A DNA stretch of 64,000 nucleotides from Gyromitra esculenta (GCA_038503075.1 JBCAML010000007.1:620001-684000); one strand, 5' to 3'; shown: positions 23,651 through 35,750, counted from the stretch's first letter. The notes: a model not told the origin generated them from the sequence alone. A program made the numbers and translations.

Positions 23651-25604
23651 ATACTTGTCTTTAGTTTAGTAATTCTAGCATTCGGGAGTCTATTCTACAA
23701 TTGTTTATGCCAAGCAAGACTGAGAATCCTACAAGCTAACCCGGGCACCAGAAAAGCGTCCCAGCGGCGACCCAACAGAAAAATACATATGGATACCCTG
23801 ACAAACTTGCCCCCTAAGACTTCTCGCGCCATAGGTATTAGGCGCAAATAGCTGCGCGTCGGTTTTCCATACAGGCAACATCCTAGGGGTATAAACGTAC
23901 CTGGACGCATATAGGCGCAGCAGATTTGGGGAATGCGCGTGGGCGCTTGCCCATGCGCTCCGGCGCGGACCGGTTCTTGCTGATGGATACTAATGCACAC
24001 TGTAGAATTTAGTACTTCTCGTAAAACTGGATAGTATCCGCCAAAAATTGAGAAAGTCCGTAGTTGTTGAGACGGGTGTTGGGGGGAGGAGATCTGGCAG
24101 GGCGCGCGTTGCCACGTGCCCAATTCATTCTTAAAATGCGAGTGTACATACTTGATACAATTTATAGTCTAATAATTATAAAATGATAAAATACCTGTTT
24201 GTGCATATGTGCCATGGGTTAGAAGTAGGATCATTGGGCAGGTTCTTTCTAGTATATTTCATGCCAAGAGTCAGCGTGTCATCTACGTCGCGGTTGCGAA
24301 ATATCTTCTTAGAATATACAGGGATTCACTAAGCTTTCAAGTGGGCTATCACTTCGCCTTTTTTACTCATATCAACTAACTAAGAGGGGCAGACAGATAA
24401 CTCAGAGATAGATACTTGCTAGCAGACATACGAACCGGAAGTAACGAGTACGGTCGCTCCCAGTCACTCGACGAAACTAGCCAGTTGACGAACATGGTGT
24501 GGATTACCAAGGAACCGAACTTTCCTTGGTGTGTTTGCCAGTGGCTAGGCACCTAGCTTTCGCCTTTACGGACCCTTGTTCATCAACTGGCCAGTTTCGT
24601 CGAGTGACCGGGAGCGACTGTATATAGTACCTGCCTGGTGGATAGATCAAGATAATAGGAGTCATCGATTCTCAAGTTCTCCAACAGATGTGAGCAAAGA
24701 GAAGGCTGTGCAGCGGCCTGAGAACCCGCTCATACTAAAGAATATCGTCATGTAACTGCAACCTGCCTGCCAATCTGTGAAAAGCATTCTGAATCCTAGA
24801 ACGGGCAAAGTCCGAAAATCTGTTGTACCCACCAAGGTGATGGCGTACCTGGTTGGAGGGCCAAAACTTTTCTTATTTTCACTGAAAGGTAGGAACGATT
24901 AAAACCTCTACTAAATTTGAGGCTTGCTGGCCCCCACGCAGCTTTGGTGATCGTCTTGTGGAGAGATTTTCCTATTTTTTCTAACCAACGTACGGGAGGT
25001 GCCTATTCGCTTGCGGCTTATCTAGTCTCGGAATAAATGAGCAAATTCTAGGATTTGGCAAGGCTGCAAGGTTTCTCGGTCCACCTTTGTGGATCAATTT
25101 CGGATCTACTGTATCAGGGTACCTTGTTCCTAATTTGAGGATATGTACAATTGTCGGTTTACAGCAAATGTTGTGTCTGTATCCGCCAGTGACCGATTGC
25201 CGCGGGGATGGATCAGAAGTATGGCTACAACTTGCCAGCTCAACTCGTATTTTTTGGAGTCTGCCAATCTAGTTTCCTTGACCTCGTATTTGCAGAGCCT
25301 CACAATAAAAACAAAGTGGAACCCAAGGTTAACCCTTTACATCAGCATAACGTGGCATGAGAGCGATGACGCTTGCTGCGCCATTTCATCGATCCAAGGC
25401 TTTCTTGAATTCTAGTATTGCTGTGGAGGTCAGCGTCGCGATGAAGCAATTCTGTTGGTAATTTCTGCAATGTGCGGGCTGATTGCGCATCTACTTAAGA
25501 TATAAATTCTGCAAAGATCATGGAAGGTATTTCGTTGGGAAGATAAATTACCTCCCTCATATCTGAACAAACACCTAAAAAAAAACACTTAGTTCCTTTC
25601 TATA
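23651..25604. other. Intergenic region upstream of the FAD oxidase
   Basis: About 1.95 kb with no supported gene. The 23.7-24.1 kb part is GC-richer, with short GC palindromes. A TA-flanked MITE sits at 24449-24622. The last few hundred bases should hold the promoter of the secreted oxidase. Confidence 0.5.
24449..24622. mobile_element. MITE with long inverted repeats, TA ends
   Basis: The left end TACGGTCGCTCCCAGTCACT is mirrored at the right end by GTGACCGGGAGCGACTGTA. The arms are about 46 bp with few mismatches and the total is 174 bp. TA stands at both tips. There is no coding content. Confidence 0.7.
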
Positions 25605-27490
25605 ATGATTACCATCTTCCTGAAGCTCGCACTTTCCGCCCTCCTATGTCAAATAGGTGCTGCTACCACTGACGGATATTGGTCTCAATGTCGCTGTCTT
25701 CCGTCTGACTCGTGTTGGCCGAAAATCAACGAATGGAACCGTTTCAACACCTCGCTTTCCGGCAAGCTCCTAGCAGTGAGACCAGTGGGTTATGTGTGTC
25801 ATGACCCATCGTTCAACGAAGCAGCGTGTCAGAATGTGGTTGCATCTTTTGCTTCCTCACTTTGGCGGTCTGGTCAACCAGGTACGCTGCAGGACTACAG
25901 GGTTGCATTTAAGATACTTGTTGACTGGGGATGCTTCTTAAGGTGCCCTTGACCAAATAAACTTCGAAAACTCGGCTGTAACCAACGAAACGTGTTATAT
26001 TGACTCTCCACGCCTTAATCTCTGTGGGCAGGGTAACGTACCCGTATACGCTGTTGTGGCGCTCACTTCCCAGGATATTCAAAAAGGCGTGAACTTTGGG
26101 CGCACCCATAATCTTCGACTGGCTATCAAGAATACAGGTCATGACTATCTCGGACGTTCTACAGCCAGAGGTGCTTTACAAATTTGGACCCATAATATGA
26201 AGAGTATTGAATTTTTGGATGGTTTTCGCGTCGAGGGTAGTAGTGGAAATGAAAGAGGGGAACCGGCGGTTACAATTGGTGCAGGCGTACAGCTGAGAGA
26301 GCTGTATGCCGCAGCGAAATCTCAGGGGAAAACATTGGTCGCCGGATTTTCTAACACAGTTGGTGCAGCTGGAGGATATGTTCAGGGAGGTGGACATTCG
26401 CCATTGGGTCCGTGGAAAGGTATGGCTTCTGATAACGTTCTGCAGTTCACAATAGTTACAGCAGATGTAAGTAATACACGTTACTAGCAAAGAGCAACTT
26501 AAGTAAATTACAGCTAAATTATTTTCTTGATAGGGATCTCATATAACAGCAAACGATTGTATGAATTCAGATCTTTTTTGGGCTCTTCGGGGTGGTGGTG
26601 GAGGGACTTTTGGTGTCGTGACAAGTGTCACCCTACGAACCTTTCCAGATGTTCCGATGCTTCTCACTAGCTTCAACTTCTCTGCTCCGGCAGAGCCTTT
26701 CTGGAAATTCGTCACAGACTTTCACGCTTTCCTTCCTGCACTGGATGACGCCAACGGCTCAGGATATTATTGGATATTCACCGATGGTCCGCAACTCTCT
26801 TTTGTCACGGCCACCTTTTTCCTCAACCAGACAAACACTACCGCGATTGATAACCTGTATGCTCCCTTGGTACAGGCAAATCAGCCCAACAGCACTCTAT
26901 TACAATACTTTACTTCCCCGGTGGGAAGCTCGGCCTATTTAATTGATTCGCTTCTCTCCGGCACGGACTCCGTCGGTAGTCAAGTGGTCCTCGGATCACG
27001 CCTTATCTCGCGCAAGTTCTTGGAGTCAGAGACCGGACCTAGCCAACTTGTACAAGTGCTTCGTAAAATTGCATCTAACCAAGGAACAACGTTTGGAGGA
27101 CATATTGTTGCAGGCGGCCAGGTCACCCGGAATGGCGAGGACGGAGACGCCGTCAAATCCGCTCTTAATCCTGCGTGGAGGAAGGCTGTGACACATCTTC
27201 TCTTTTCTCGTGGTTGGGAAAACACTGATAGTTTCACGACGCAAAAAGAAGTCATGCGGAACCTGACTAAGGTTGAGATGCCGCTTCTCAAGGCCCTTGA
27301 ACCAGATATGGGAGCCTATATCAATGAAGCAGACTTTAATGAGGAAGGTTGGCAACAAGTATTTTGGGGAAGTAACTATTCGCCACTTCTTACCTTGAAG
27401 AGAAAATGGGATCCGAGTGACGTTTTTATGTGCAAACCGTGCGTTGGAAGTGAGAGGTGGGATGATGAAGGCATCTGCAAAGTCGATTGA
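25605..27490 (+). CDS. Secreted FAD-linked oxidase (BBE/PCMH type), three exons
   Basis: Predicted extracellular flavin oxidoreductase of 585 aa. Exons are 25605-25881, 25943-26466 and 26534-27490. A signal peptide covers residues 1 to about 20 (ends GAATT). The FAD-binding PCMH domain begins with VPVYAVVALTSQDIQKGVNF and contains KNTGHDYLGRS, whose His (about 159) is the residue that normally carries covalent FAD in this family. GAAGGYVQGGGHSPLG and NSDLFWALRGGGGGTFGVVT follow. The C-terminal berberine-bridge-like segment has YINEADFNEEGWQQVFWGSNY and LKRKWDP. The loop that carries a second flavin-linking Cys in bicovalent members reads GYVQGGG, so linkage is probably mono-covalent. Relatives oxidise sugars, alcohols or secondary metabolites; the substrate is unknown. 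Convergent with the DAHP synthase gene. Confidence 0.88.
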
Positions 27491-28134
27491 TTATGTGGGT
27501 AGATTGAGATTGTCTTTCCTTTCGATAGTACGAACTTTTATTTCTACTTTTTTGGAGTGCAGTAGCTGTTTCAAACTTATTCATATCATTTAGTCGAGTC
27601 GATCTTTTCTTACTTGACATTCGCTGCTTTTGGCTAATTATATATAGTTTATGCTGTCTGAATTAGATACGTCTAGATACGTTATTCATGTAGCTTTGTC
27701 TGTGTTGTCACGTGGGTGTTTTGATTGGTATAATCCATATATGAGATACATGTATCTTGAGATAACTACGGTGAGAATTGTTGTGGTGAAATGCATGTAA
27801 CATTCTAGGAAAAAACCCCTCCAACCTCTAGCTATTACTCCCACTCAAAACATAGACAAAGAGTGACTAGACCCCGGGTGATAATTCTAAGTAAATTACA
27901 AGTGTTTCCAAACAAACACATATGACCACGTGAAAATGCCAAATGGGAGTTACCAAGCGAGTAAAGTCCCAGACTTGAAACCGTATCGTTGAGGAAAGGG
28001 ATATGTTTCTCAAAAACATAAACATTCCGTCCAAACGATCTTTAAAAATACGCTCATTTGAATCAGGGATCACTCTTATATCAAAACCTAGAATTCGAAG
28101 ACTCATTGAATGACTGGGATGCTGTATAAACCAA
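27491..28134. other. Convergent 3' intergenic region
   Basis: A 644-bp spacer between the stop codons of the oxidase (plus strand) and DAHP synthase (minus strand). It is AT-rich, with nothing beyond probable 3' UTRs. Confidence 0.5.
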
Positions 28135-30244
28135 TCAAATCCCTTCTCGATACCATCCAGCAATAAGGAAAGCCGCCTCGAGAGCTTGATTGTTATTGAG
28201 CCTAGGATCGCAATAAGTGGTATAATTTAGGGAAAGGTCATCATCAGTAAGGCCTTGAGAGCCACCAACGCATTCCGTAACAGCATCCTGAATTTGTGAG
28301 TAACTATTCGACTTTAGAGAGATAAGTAATGGATGAGCTATTTTCTTACCCCCGTTAATTCAAGATGTACACCACCAAGATGCGTTCCATGCTCTTTGTG
28401 GATACTATGAGCGGCAGAGAGCTCGTCCATAATAGAAGAGAATTGGCGGGTTTTTATTCCGGAGGTAGATGAGCGAGTGTTTCTAATACCACTTTTAGTT
28501 AGTGAAAGAGCATTAAAAAAATAACATATGTGAAAAAGGGCTCTTTACCCATGCATAGGGTCACCTGTAAGCGACAAAAACAAAAAGGTTATTTATGTGT
28601 TTATTACACTATTAGCTGATACAAACCGGTCTGCACTTCTAAAGGGGTGTCTTACACTGCCTTCGAAAGAGATTAGCCAGCGGACGTTAAACGTGATATC
28701 TAGTAGGAGAATACCAAACAACAACATGCCCAGCGCTCCGAACACCTTTAATGTGTCCCGGTAATAGCTCACGGACTCTGTCGCATCCATACCTGGTAAT
28801 CAAGGTCACTTTCCCAACCTCCTTATTCGGATTAATAATGTCGAGCAAAGTGGCTAGTTCTTCGTTTTTCATCGATGGGCCGACTTTGATCCCTATGGGA
28901 TTCTCAATGCCACGGAAGTATTCAACATGAGCGCCATCGAGCTGTCTTGTACGATCTCCAATCCAAATGAAATGTGCAGACGTATTAAACCATTTCCGTT
29001 GTCCATCAGAAGGGTTTCTGAGGGATCTTGTCAGGCATTGCTCATACTCAAGGTGAAGCCCTTCGTGTGAAGTGTACAAGTCAACGGTGTCAAGACTCCG
29101 AGCCTTATCAGCTCCAACTGTACGCATAAAGCTGATGGTCTCAGTGATTGAGTTCACGATAGCTTGGTATTCTTGTTTAGTTTGGTCATCTTGCACATGG
29201 CTTAATGTCCACTCGAATGGGCGATGGAGATCGGCAAAACCCGAGGCCAACTGCGAGCGAACATAATTTAAGGTAGCCGCGGAGTGGAAATAAGCGCTAT
29301 TATGATGAGCTGAAACGAATTCATTAATTATTGGGAGTGAGTTGTACACACCTAACGAGGCGGGCTGGGTCGGGGGTTCTATCCGCCGGATCAAATCCAT
29401 TAATATTGTCACCTCTGAAAGAAGGTATTTCTTTTCCATCAACAGTCTCTGTCATGCTAGACCTCGGCCTATTCTACCTGTTAGAGGTAAGAAAAAAGTG
29501 TAAAATAAACCATAGCAAACTTACTTGGCAAATTGGCCGGCCATTCTAGCTATACGTACTACAGGAATGCGACCTCCTGATATAATTAGAGATAAATATT
29601 GAGCGTAGAATTCAAACATGAGACAAACCCCATATCAGGACCAGGCTCATCTGTAAAAGAAGTTTGATCTTGGCATTGATAGGCTCCTAGATGACATCAA
29701 GATTGCTGAAATTGAGAGTGCATGTAGACTACTTACCTCAGAGCAGTAATCAAATAGTTCGGCGCAGTCACCTGTAGGAAAAAAAGGGTTATCAACCGGT
29801 GAGTTTATGTAGGAATAGGTTGATCTACCCCCTTGCAAAAGAAAAGCCTTGCCAAGAGCGACTTCTTTCAGAGAATTGCGAAGCTTTATAATCTAAGTAA
29901 GAGTTAGTTGGTTAGGATACAGGAATACACTAATACTTTACCTCAGTCGGGGAAACAAGAGGAGGCAAAGATTCCAGTTTTTGGAGAGCCTTCTCGACAG
30001 CTTTTTGGTCACCATAGATGACATTTTGCTTCATCGGCTTTGATTGCCAGGCTTAATAAAGAAAGCTATCATTAACAATGGTTTTGAACAAGTCGATCAT
30101 GACGATCAACTTACATGATGGGCTCCAGGCATCATTGTTCATCTGCAAGTTTTGGGTAATAGTGGTAGTGGTTTTGGCAGTTTTCAAAGCAGCAGCGCTT
30201 TTTGCGGCCTGACTGAGGGGTAGTTCAACAGGCGAGCTAGCCAT
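28135..30244 (-). CDS. Class II (plant-type) DAHP synthase, twelve exons with a 5-nt microexon
   Basis: 3-deoxy-7-phosphoheptulonate synthase: condenses phosphoenolpyruvate and erythrose-4-phosphate, the first step of the shikimate pathway; 484 aa. Minus-strand exons: 30244-30115, 30051-29942, 29892-29829, 29771-29737, 29686-29629, 29576-29525, 29468-29352, 29296-28715, 28660-28656, 28564-28549, 28482-28350 and 28287-28135. All phases are consistent. Diagnostic blocks in order: QGGDCAELF (metal-binding Cys), [96 protein letters not shown] and YCDPRLN. The WQCDPMHG block only forms if a 5-nt exon (GCAGT) is spliced between introns of 54 and 91 nt. Shares a 362-bp divergent promoter region with HYPK. 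Ascomycetes are known to use class II enzymes (N. crassa has one). Confidence 0.9.
28656..28660 (-). other. 5-nt internal microexon of DAHP synthase
   Basis: On the minus strand an AAG acceptor ends at 28661, the exon reads GCAGT, and a GTAAGA donor starts at 28655. With TG before it and GTGACCC after it, the codons become TGG CAG TGT GAC CCT. This restores Trp-Gln-Cys-Asp-Pro of the conserved active-site block and the reading phase. Without it the frame meets a stop. Confidence 0.75.
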
Positions 30245-30606
30245 TTTGTTATATTGCGATCTATGGCGGTAGGCAGTAATTATGGATGGGGGATGATTCT
30301 ATGAGGCGAAAGGCGATGAATTATAAAGGCGGGGTGTGGTTGGTTAACACGCGGATGCAAGCTTTAGTTAGTAGATAGAAGAAGTCACAATAAGCTACAT
30401 GTATGGTTAGGGATCGGGTTTTCCCGTCATTTACAAGTCCCACCACCAATCTAACAGAGTAGATAACCCCACCATCTGATAAGAAATTTACAAACCATCC
30501 ACGACTCCACTAATCCATAGGGAAAGCCACGACACACCCAGTAAATTCAAAACCCTTGCTTCCCACCTTCACTCCAACCACCCAAGTAATACCTACAATT
30601 CCTGCA
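30245..30606. promoter_or_regulatory. Divergent promoter region, DAHP synthase / HYPK
   Basis: A 362-bp spacer between two start codons on opposite strands. It is CA-rich toward the HYPK side. I see no certain regulatory box. Confidence 0.45.
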
Positions 30607-31030
30607 ATGGCTGAACCTGAAGAACGCACCCTCCCTTCGAATGCTGAAGATGCTGCCCGCTTTAAGGCAATGGAAGCAATGGAGAGCACGACAGACGACA
30701 CTACCGCGGCTTCGGTAAACAACGAGTCTGCTGAAGCTCTCGGAAAAGCTATGCAAGACCTTAGTGTCACGAAAAAGAGTGAAAGTGCAAAGCCAATCTC
30801 AGCCGCCTCCACAAAAGTTAATGCTGCAGATGTTACCCTCGTCGTCGAAGAGATGGAGGTAAGATTCACTAGAGAAATGAATTTTAAATACTCTGCCTCC
30901 GAGGACCTCATTTGATACAGTTGCTTATAATCTTCTGGAGTAGGTAACAAAAGTAAAAGCAACAGATACTATTCGAACCTGTGGGGGGGATGTTATTGAG
31001 GCATTGCGCACTTTGGTCTATGCTTCTTGA
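30607..31030 (+). CDS. HYPK-like NatA-associated chaperone protein, two exons
   Basis: Small protein of 112 aa from exons 30607-30858 and 30944-31030. The first two thirds are acidic and disordered. The C-terminus is a UBA-like helical domain, VNAADVTLVVEEMEVTKVKA then TCGGDVIEALRTLV, the pattern of HYPK (huntingtin-interacting protein K). HYPK associates with the ribosome-bound NatA N-terminal acetyltransferase and the nascent chain. Reading through the intron gives a stop and loses half of the domain, so the join (EEME|VTKVK) is well supported. Its end lies 191 bp from the end of MSH6, convergently. Confidence 0.85.
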
Positions 31031-31221
31031 GTATCTGTATTGGATAGCCAAATTTTTTTTTTGCCACTTTATTACCTATCCAGAGTTTTTCGAAGACATT
31101 AAATATATAGATTTATAATCTCGATCTTAAAACCGATCCTAAACAAACACAATCCACAATAAAGATGATAGAACCGAAGGAGAAAAAAGGAGAAAAGTCA
31201 CTCCCAACCACCACCAACACA

Positions 31222-34200
31222 TTACAAACACTTGATGGCTTGAACAATAGATCTCATAGCATCTTCGCCAAGAACCTTCTCCTCTCTTAGAACCCAAGCG
31301 AGATCACTTTGCAATCCCAAAGGAATATAAGTCCCCGTACGAGCTGCGTCTAAACTATCCTTCAACCGCGAAGTATGCTCAAAGTTCTTAGCAGCCTCTT
31401 CTGCTCTGTCAATAATACGTTTATTGATACCACACATAGCTGCGCAATGCTATAAGACATAAGTCAGTTGATATAATCTGCGAAATAAGGCGGACGATGG
31501 AACTAACCATTCCAAAAGATCCTTCAGCAACTCCTTTCTCTAGCTTGTACAAGAAAGTTATATTCCTATTCTCATCATCTACATGTATTTGCATACGCTT
31601 AGGCTCGATCTCTGGATGATGAGAAAATTCTGAGGCGAGCGAATGATAGTGCGTCGCAAAGTATCCGACGCAACCTATATGGGTCGCAACATGGTGAAGT
31701 ACAGCTTGTGCAACAGCAACACCGTCATATGACGACGTCCCACGCCCAAGCTCATCTAAAATGACCAAAGAACGAGGTGTAGCTTCTGAAAGGATTTTCT
31801 TCGTTTCAGCCAACTCGACAAAAAATGTGCTCTTAGCAGCGAAGATATTGTCGTTAGCCCCGAGACGGCTCATTATACGATCCACCGGAGTTAACTTTGC
31901 AGATATGCAGGGAACGTAACAGCCAATCTGGGCCATAATGACGCCCACGCATGTCTGTAGGAAATGGTCAGCATTTTTACATGCATATTTTGGACTTGCT
32001 CATACCATCCTGAGAACCGTGGACTTTCCTGCCGCATTTGCTCCGGTGAGAAGAGTAATGTTAGGGTTGACCCCCCCGATTTGAATATCGTTGGGGATAA
32101 AATCAGTGACGCTAGATAGCATAGTAGGATGCCGAAGTTCTTCAAAGTCGAGAACGCTGCGCTTACTATTGACAAAAATTGGCCTGCAACTGGTGTCACC
32201 AAGGGCAGCAGACGCTTTAGCGAGACTTATCAAACAGTCAAGATTGGCGACAATCTTCACAGCACTAAGCCATTTAGCGTAATCGCTATCAAATCTCGCG
32301 AAAAAACGACGAGCAACCTCTTTCACGATTTGCCCATGGGTCTCCTGTGCTTCTTGCAGCGACCTCACAAGCTTTCTTACTTCCGGCGAATAGAAACGTT
32401 TAACCTTCTGGGTTCCGGACATCTGGTCCCAACCCTTTGGTATGCTTTTTACAAATTTCGTAGGCAATTCGATCAAGTATATCTCTTTGCCGCTATCTGT
32501 AAATTTAATTTCCTTGCATCTAGAAAACGTGAGCTACAGCAGCCGCAATTGACTAGGTATCAACGTACTTTAGTTTGGCGCTGTATTCCTTGAGCAAGGC
32601 ATTCAACTCCCCAATAATGCCCTCAATATTGTCTTGAGATTCATCGAAGTCATACTCAACTCCTTTTTCAGGCACAAGGACACCTTGACACCTGGCCTTC
32701 TCGCGATCAAAAGCAGAATCCCAACGTTGCAAGCACTCTTTAAGGTCAGGCATATTAGCGATTAGCTTACCGATAAGGCCTTCGCCTTCCCCGTGTGCTT
32801 GTATTTCCTGCATCGCGTCACGAATTTGTTCAAACCCTTCTAAAACTCGAAGGAAGTCAACTGCTTTACTGCTTCCGGCGTGAATGCGAGATATCAAGCG
32901 CTCAAGATCAGGCATTTTGCTTAAACGTGAGACGAAGGCATCTCGGAACCCACTATCGGCATTTAGAGCATCAACAGCATCCAGCCGAGCATTTATTTTA
33001 CTTGCGTCTGCAAGTGGGTGGCAGAGCCATTGCTTGAACATTCTTTTTCCAAATGGTGTTATGCATCGGTTCAGTAATGAAAACAGAGTCCCTTCAGTAC
33101 CCCCATCATGTGAATTCGCAAATATCTTTCATTGAGTTAGTAATCATGCAATTGATGGAAGTCAATAGTAACCATACCTCGAGGTTTAAAAGCGTTTGTC
33201 CGTCTAACACTAGGGAGGTGGACTTCCTGATGGGATCATACCAACGAAAATTTCCAATACTGATGAGCTCCCGATCAATTTTAAGCTATTCGTAAAAGTT
33301 AGAAATCGTTAAATGGAGATAGGAACGTTAGTAATGAAAGTTCACAGTTTGTAAGTAGCACGTTAGGGCGCCAAATGCTGACATGACTAGCTCCATATCT
33401 TTTGATTCCCGGAGGACTTCAGGCCAGTTGTTCATGTCATCAGATTCTCCTAAGAAGTAACCTTTGCTCATAAGCTCACGGATAGTTGTATCCGTCACCC
33501 AAAACTCCTTTTCCGGTTTCAGCCTATTCCAGATGGTTGTTAATGGGGTATTGTTCTTTAAAATGCGTATAGCGGCCGTAGAAATTCGTCCCTACAGATA
33601 CAAACAGTTAGTTGATTCGCCGAGGATGCATTATCTAAAAGATGACGAACCTTTTCGAGGATCAGTTCCTTTGGGCGGATTTGAGCAACAAATGTTTCAA
33701 ATTTTGTCAACTCTAAATCGTCTTCAAACTGTGTCATAGAAAATTCGCCGGTCGAAGTGTCAACGAAGGAGATGCCAAAGTACGGTTTCTGATCTTCCAT
33801 AGATTCCTTTATGGCAACACAGTATGTAGCCATTTCATCTTGAAGCATGGATTCGTCTACAAGGGTTCCTCCGGTCCAAACGCAGGCGAGTTCACGCCTG
33901 ATGATTTTCTCCTCTTTTCCACCTTTGGTGCCTTTCTCGCGCATTTCCTTGCCTAAAGCCGTCTCTCTCTGATCAACACGAGCAATTTTGTACCCTTTCG
34001 CAATAAACTGCGAGGCCCACATATCTAGCGAAGACTCTGGGACCCCAACCATCCTCATATTGATACGATCTGTCAATTTCAGATCGAATTGTTGATGGCC
34101 AATAGTCGCATCGTCCTCGTACAATTCATAGAATTTTCCCTTCTTGAAAAACACAACAGTATCATAAAGCTTGCATTTGATCTCCCAGTATTGTTTCTCG

Positions 34201-35236
34201 AACGGAGAAAAACTTTCCCATGCATCATTAGGTATATGAAGCGTTCTAGGATCGTAATCGGGATGACTGGGGACGTTCTTTTCCGCATCGCGAATATCAA
34301 CCAACCATCGATACCTATCTTCGTGCTTCTGCTTCTTCCCTGATGGCGTCGCCTGCCCTGGTTTCCTGAGGGCCTTTGGCCCTGGAGTAGCTATAATTGG
34401 AGTTGGTGTGGAATTGACGTTCCTTGGGTCGAATACAAACCTAGATGTGCTCGTAGGCGTCTTGGGGGCAAGGTCGGTTGACGATTTCTTCCGCTTTTTT
34501 GTACTCGCTCGTACTGAAGGAAGCTCTAAGTCACTCTCTATAGTAATCCGTTAACCTCTATAAACAATAGGAAACTGTACGGTGGATAGTCATACCATCA
34601 TCATCTACCACAAAATCTTCTTCATAGTCATCTTCTACAGCTCGCCGACCTCGTTTAATTCCTATACGAATACGAATATTAATGTTAACGAACAAGCCTT
34701 TAGTCAAAGGGAGCCCAAAGTTCTCACCCCTTCTAGGAAGTCCCTCTTCATCATTCGATTCCCCATCACTATCTATTGTGTTTACTTTCTACCGGATATG
34801 TAAGTTTCAGCAGAAGATTACTCATTATAGGTAGAACATACAAATCTCATAGATGGACTTGAGGGAGGATTTCGAAAAATGACTGAAGTGCGGTTAGCGG
34901 TTAAAGTCCCTATGCTCATCAAGTATAGGGAATGCCTTTTCGTTTCCCAGACTTGTTCGTTGGGGTGTCCTCGCCACTGGCTGGGGAAGTAGGGCCGGCA
35001 GGGTCACTGGATGGAGCCGGTGTAGAACAAATTGATTTTAGAGGACTACTTTGCTCTGCAATGCCATTGCTCTTCGAAGTCGACCGAAGCGCGTTTTGAG
35101 GGGAAGATATGTCCGGTTTTGGAGTGAAGAACGAAAATAAGGTACGTTGCTTATTTCCAGAGAGTGGCACCTTTTTGAGTCTAAAGAGTGCGTCTCCCTT
35201 TTTAGGGGTCTTGCTTTCAGTAGGAGCTTTTGGCAT
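31222..35236 (-). CDS. MSH6: DNA mismatch repair ATPase Msh6, eleven exons
   Basis: Large subunit of MutSalpha (Msh2-Msh6), which recognises base mismatches and small loops; 1150 aa. Minus-strand exons: 35236-34936, 34882-34842, 34788-34728, 34661-34596, 34537-33651, 33591-33346, 33285-33178, 33125-32565, 32512-32006, 31954-31508 and 31449-31222. Features in order: PIP box for PCNA (QRTLFSFF, residues 30-37); an acidic/basic disordered linker; the mismatch-wedge Phe-x-Glu in GKFYELYED (about 290); MutS connector and lever (TEGTLFSLLNRCITPFG and neighbours); Walker A GANAAGKST (about 914-922); signature STFFVELAE; Walker B LVILDELGRGTSSYDG; and GYFATHYHSLASEF. Exons 2-11 join cleanly. The first intron is less certain because its best donor is GC (34935) with acceptor at 34883; an alternative is GTCTGG farther upstream. 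A double MluI box lies about 105 bp upstream. Confidence 0.92.
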
Positions 35237-35340
35237 AACTAGTGATTAAGGAATTGTAGAACTCAGTAGCAGCCGTGGATCGTGAATGTGGTTGTTGTCG
35301 CTATCGGTCTGACAGCAGTGACAGGGAGATTGGCAGGGAA

Positions 35341-35351
35341 ACGCGTCGCGT
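35341..35351. promoter_or_regulatory. Overlapping MluI cell-cycle boxes upstream of MSH6
   Basis: The sequence ACGCGTCGCGT contains a palindromic ACGCGT and an overlapping inverse ACGCGA, 105-115 bp upstream of the MSH6 ATG. This is the known MBF/MCB site; yeast MSH6 and other replication genes are regulated this way. Its use here is inferred. Confidence 0.5.
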
Positions 35352-35750
35352 CTATCGGGTTTCGCCTGGAAATTATACAGGCTGCATTACATAATCTATT
35401 CCCATACATGCTAAGCTTTGCCAAACAAGAGCTAAACCACTTGGTTGGGTATGGCTTTGGGCCTCACTCCCATAAACCAAAAGATCCCTACTACGTGCAC
35501 ATACTTGGGGAGAAATATATCTACCCTAGGCTTTAGCAGTTTCCTTAAGCCATACTAATTAATCCATAAATTCTGAAAGTGGCAAGAATAAGCGAGAGAG
35601 TGAAGCCCAAAAGCCCGTGACTTTGTTTTTGCACAGCGAAAGGAGAACAAGTCCAACTGCAGCATTTATGCTTGTGGTCATGTTATATTAGGGTGCATTT
35701 AGGAATTGAGGTTGAATTTGCCTGTTCCGGGACTTTGCACATGGCTCTGG

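Noticed and set aside
29312..29351. A 40-nt intron 7 in DAHP synthase with acceptor at 29312
   Set aside because: The acceptor at 29297 gives 55 nt and the conserved [14 protein letters not shown] spacing.
25605..30244. Secondary-metabolite cluster made of the FAD oxidase and DAHP synthase
   Set aside because: The two genes are convergent and no synthase, transporter or regulator is nearby; DAHP synthase is a housekeeping enzyme.
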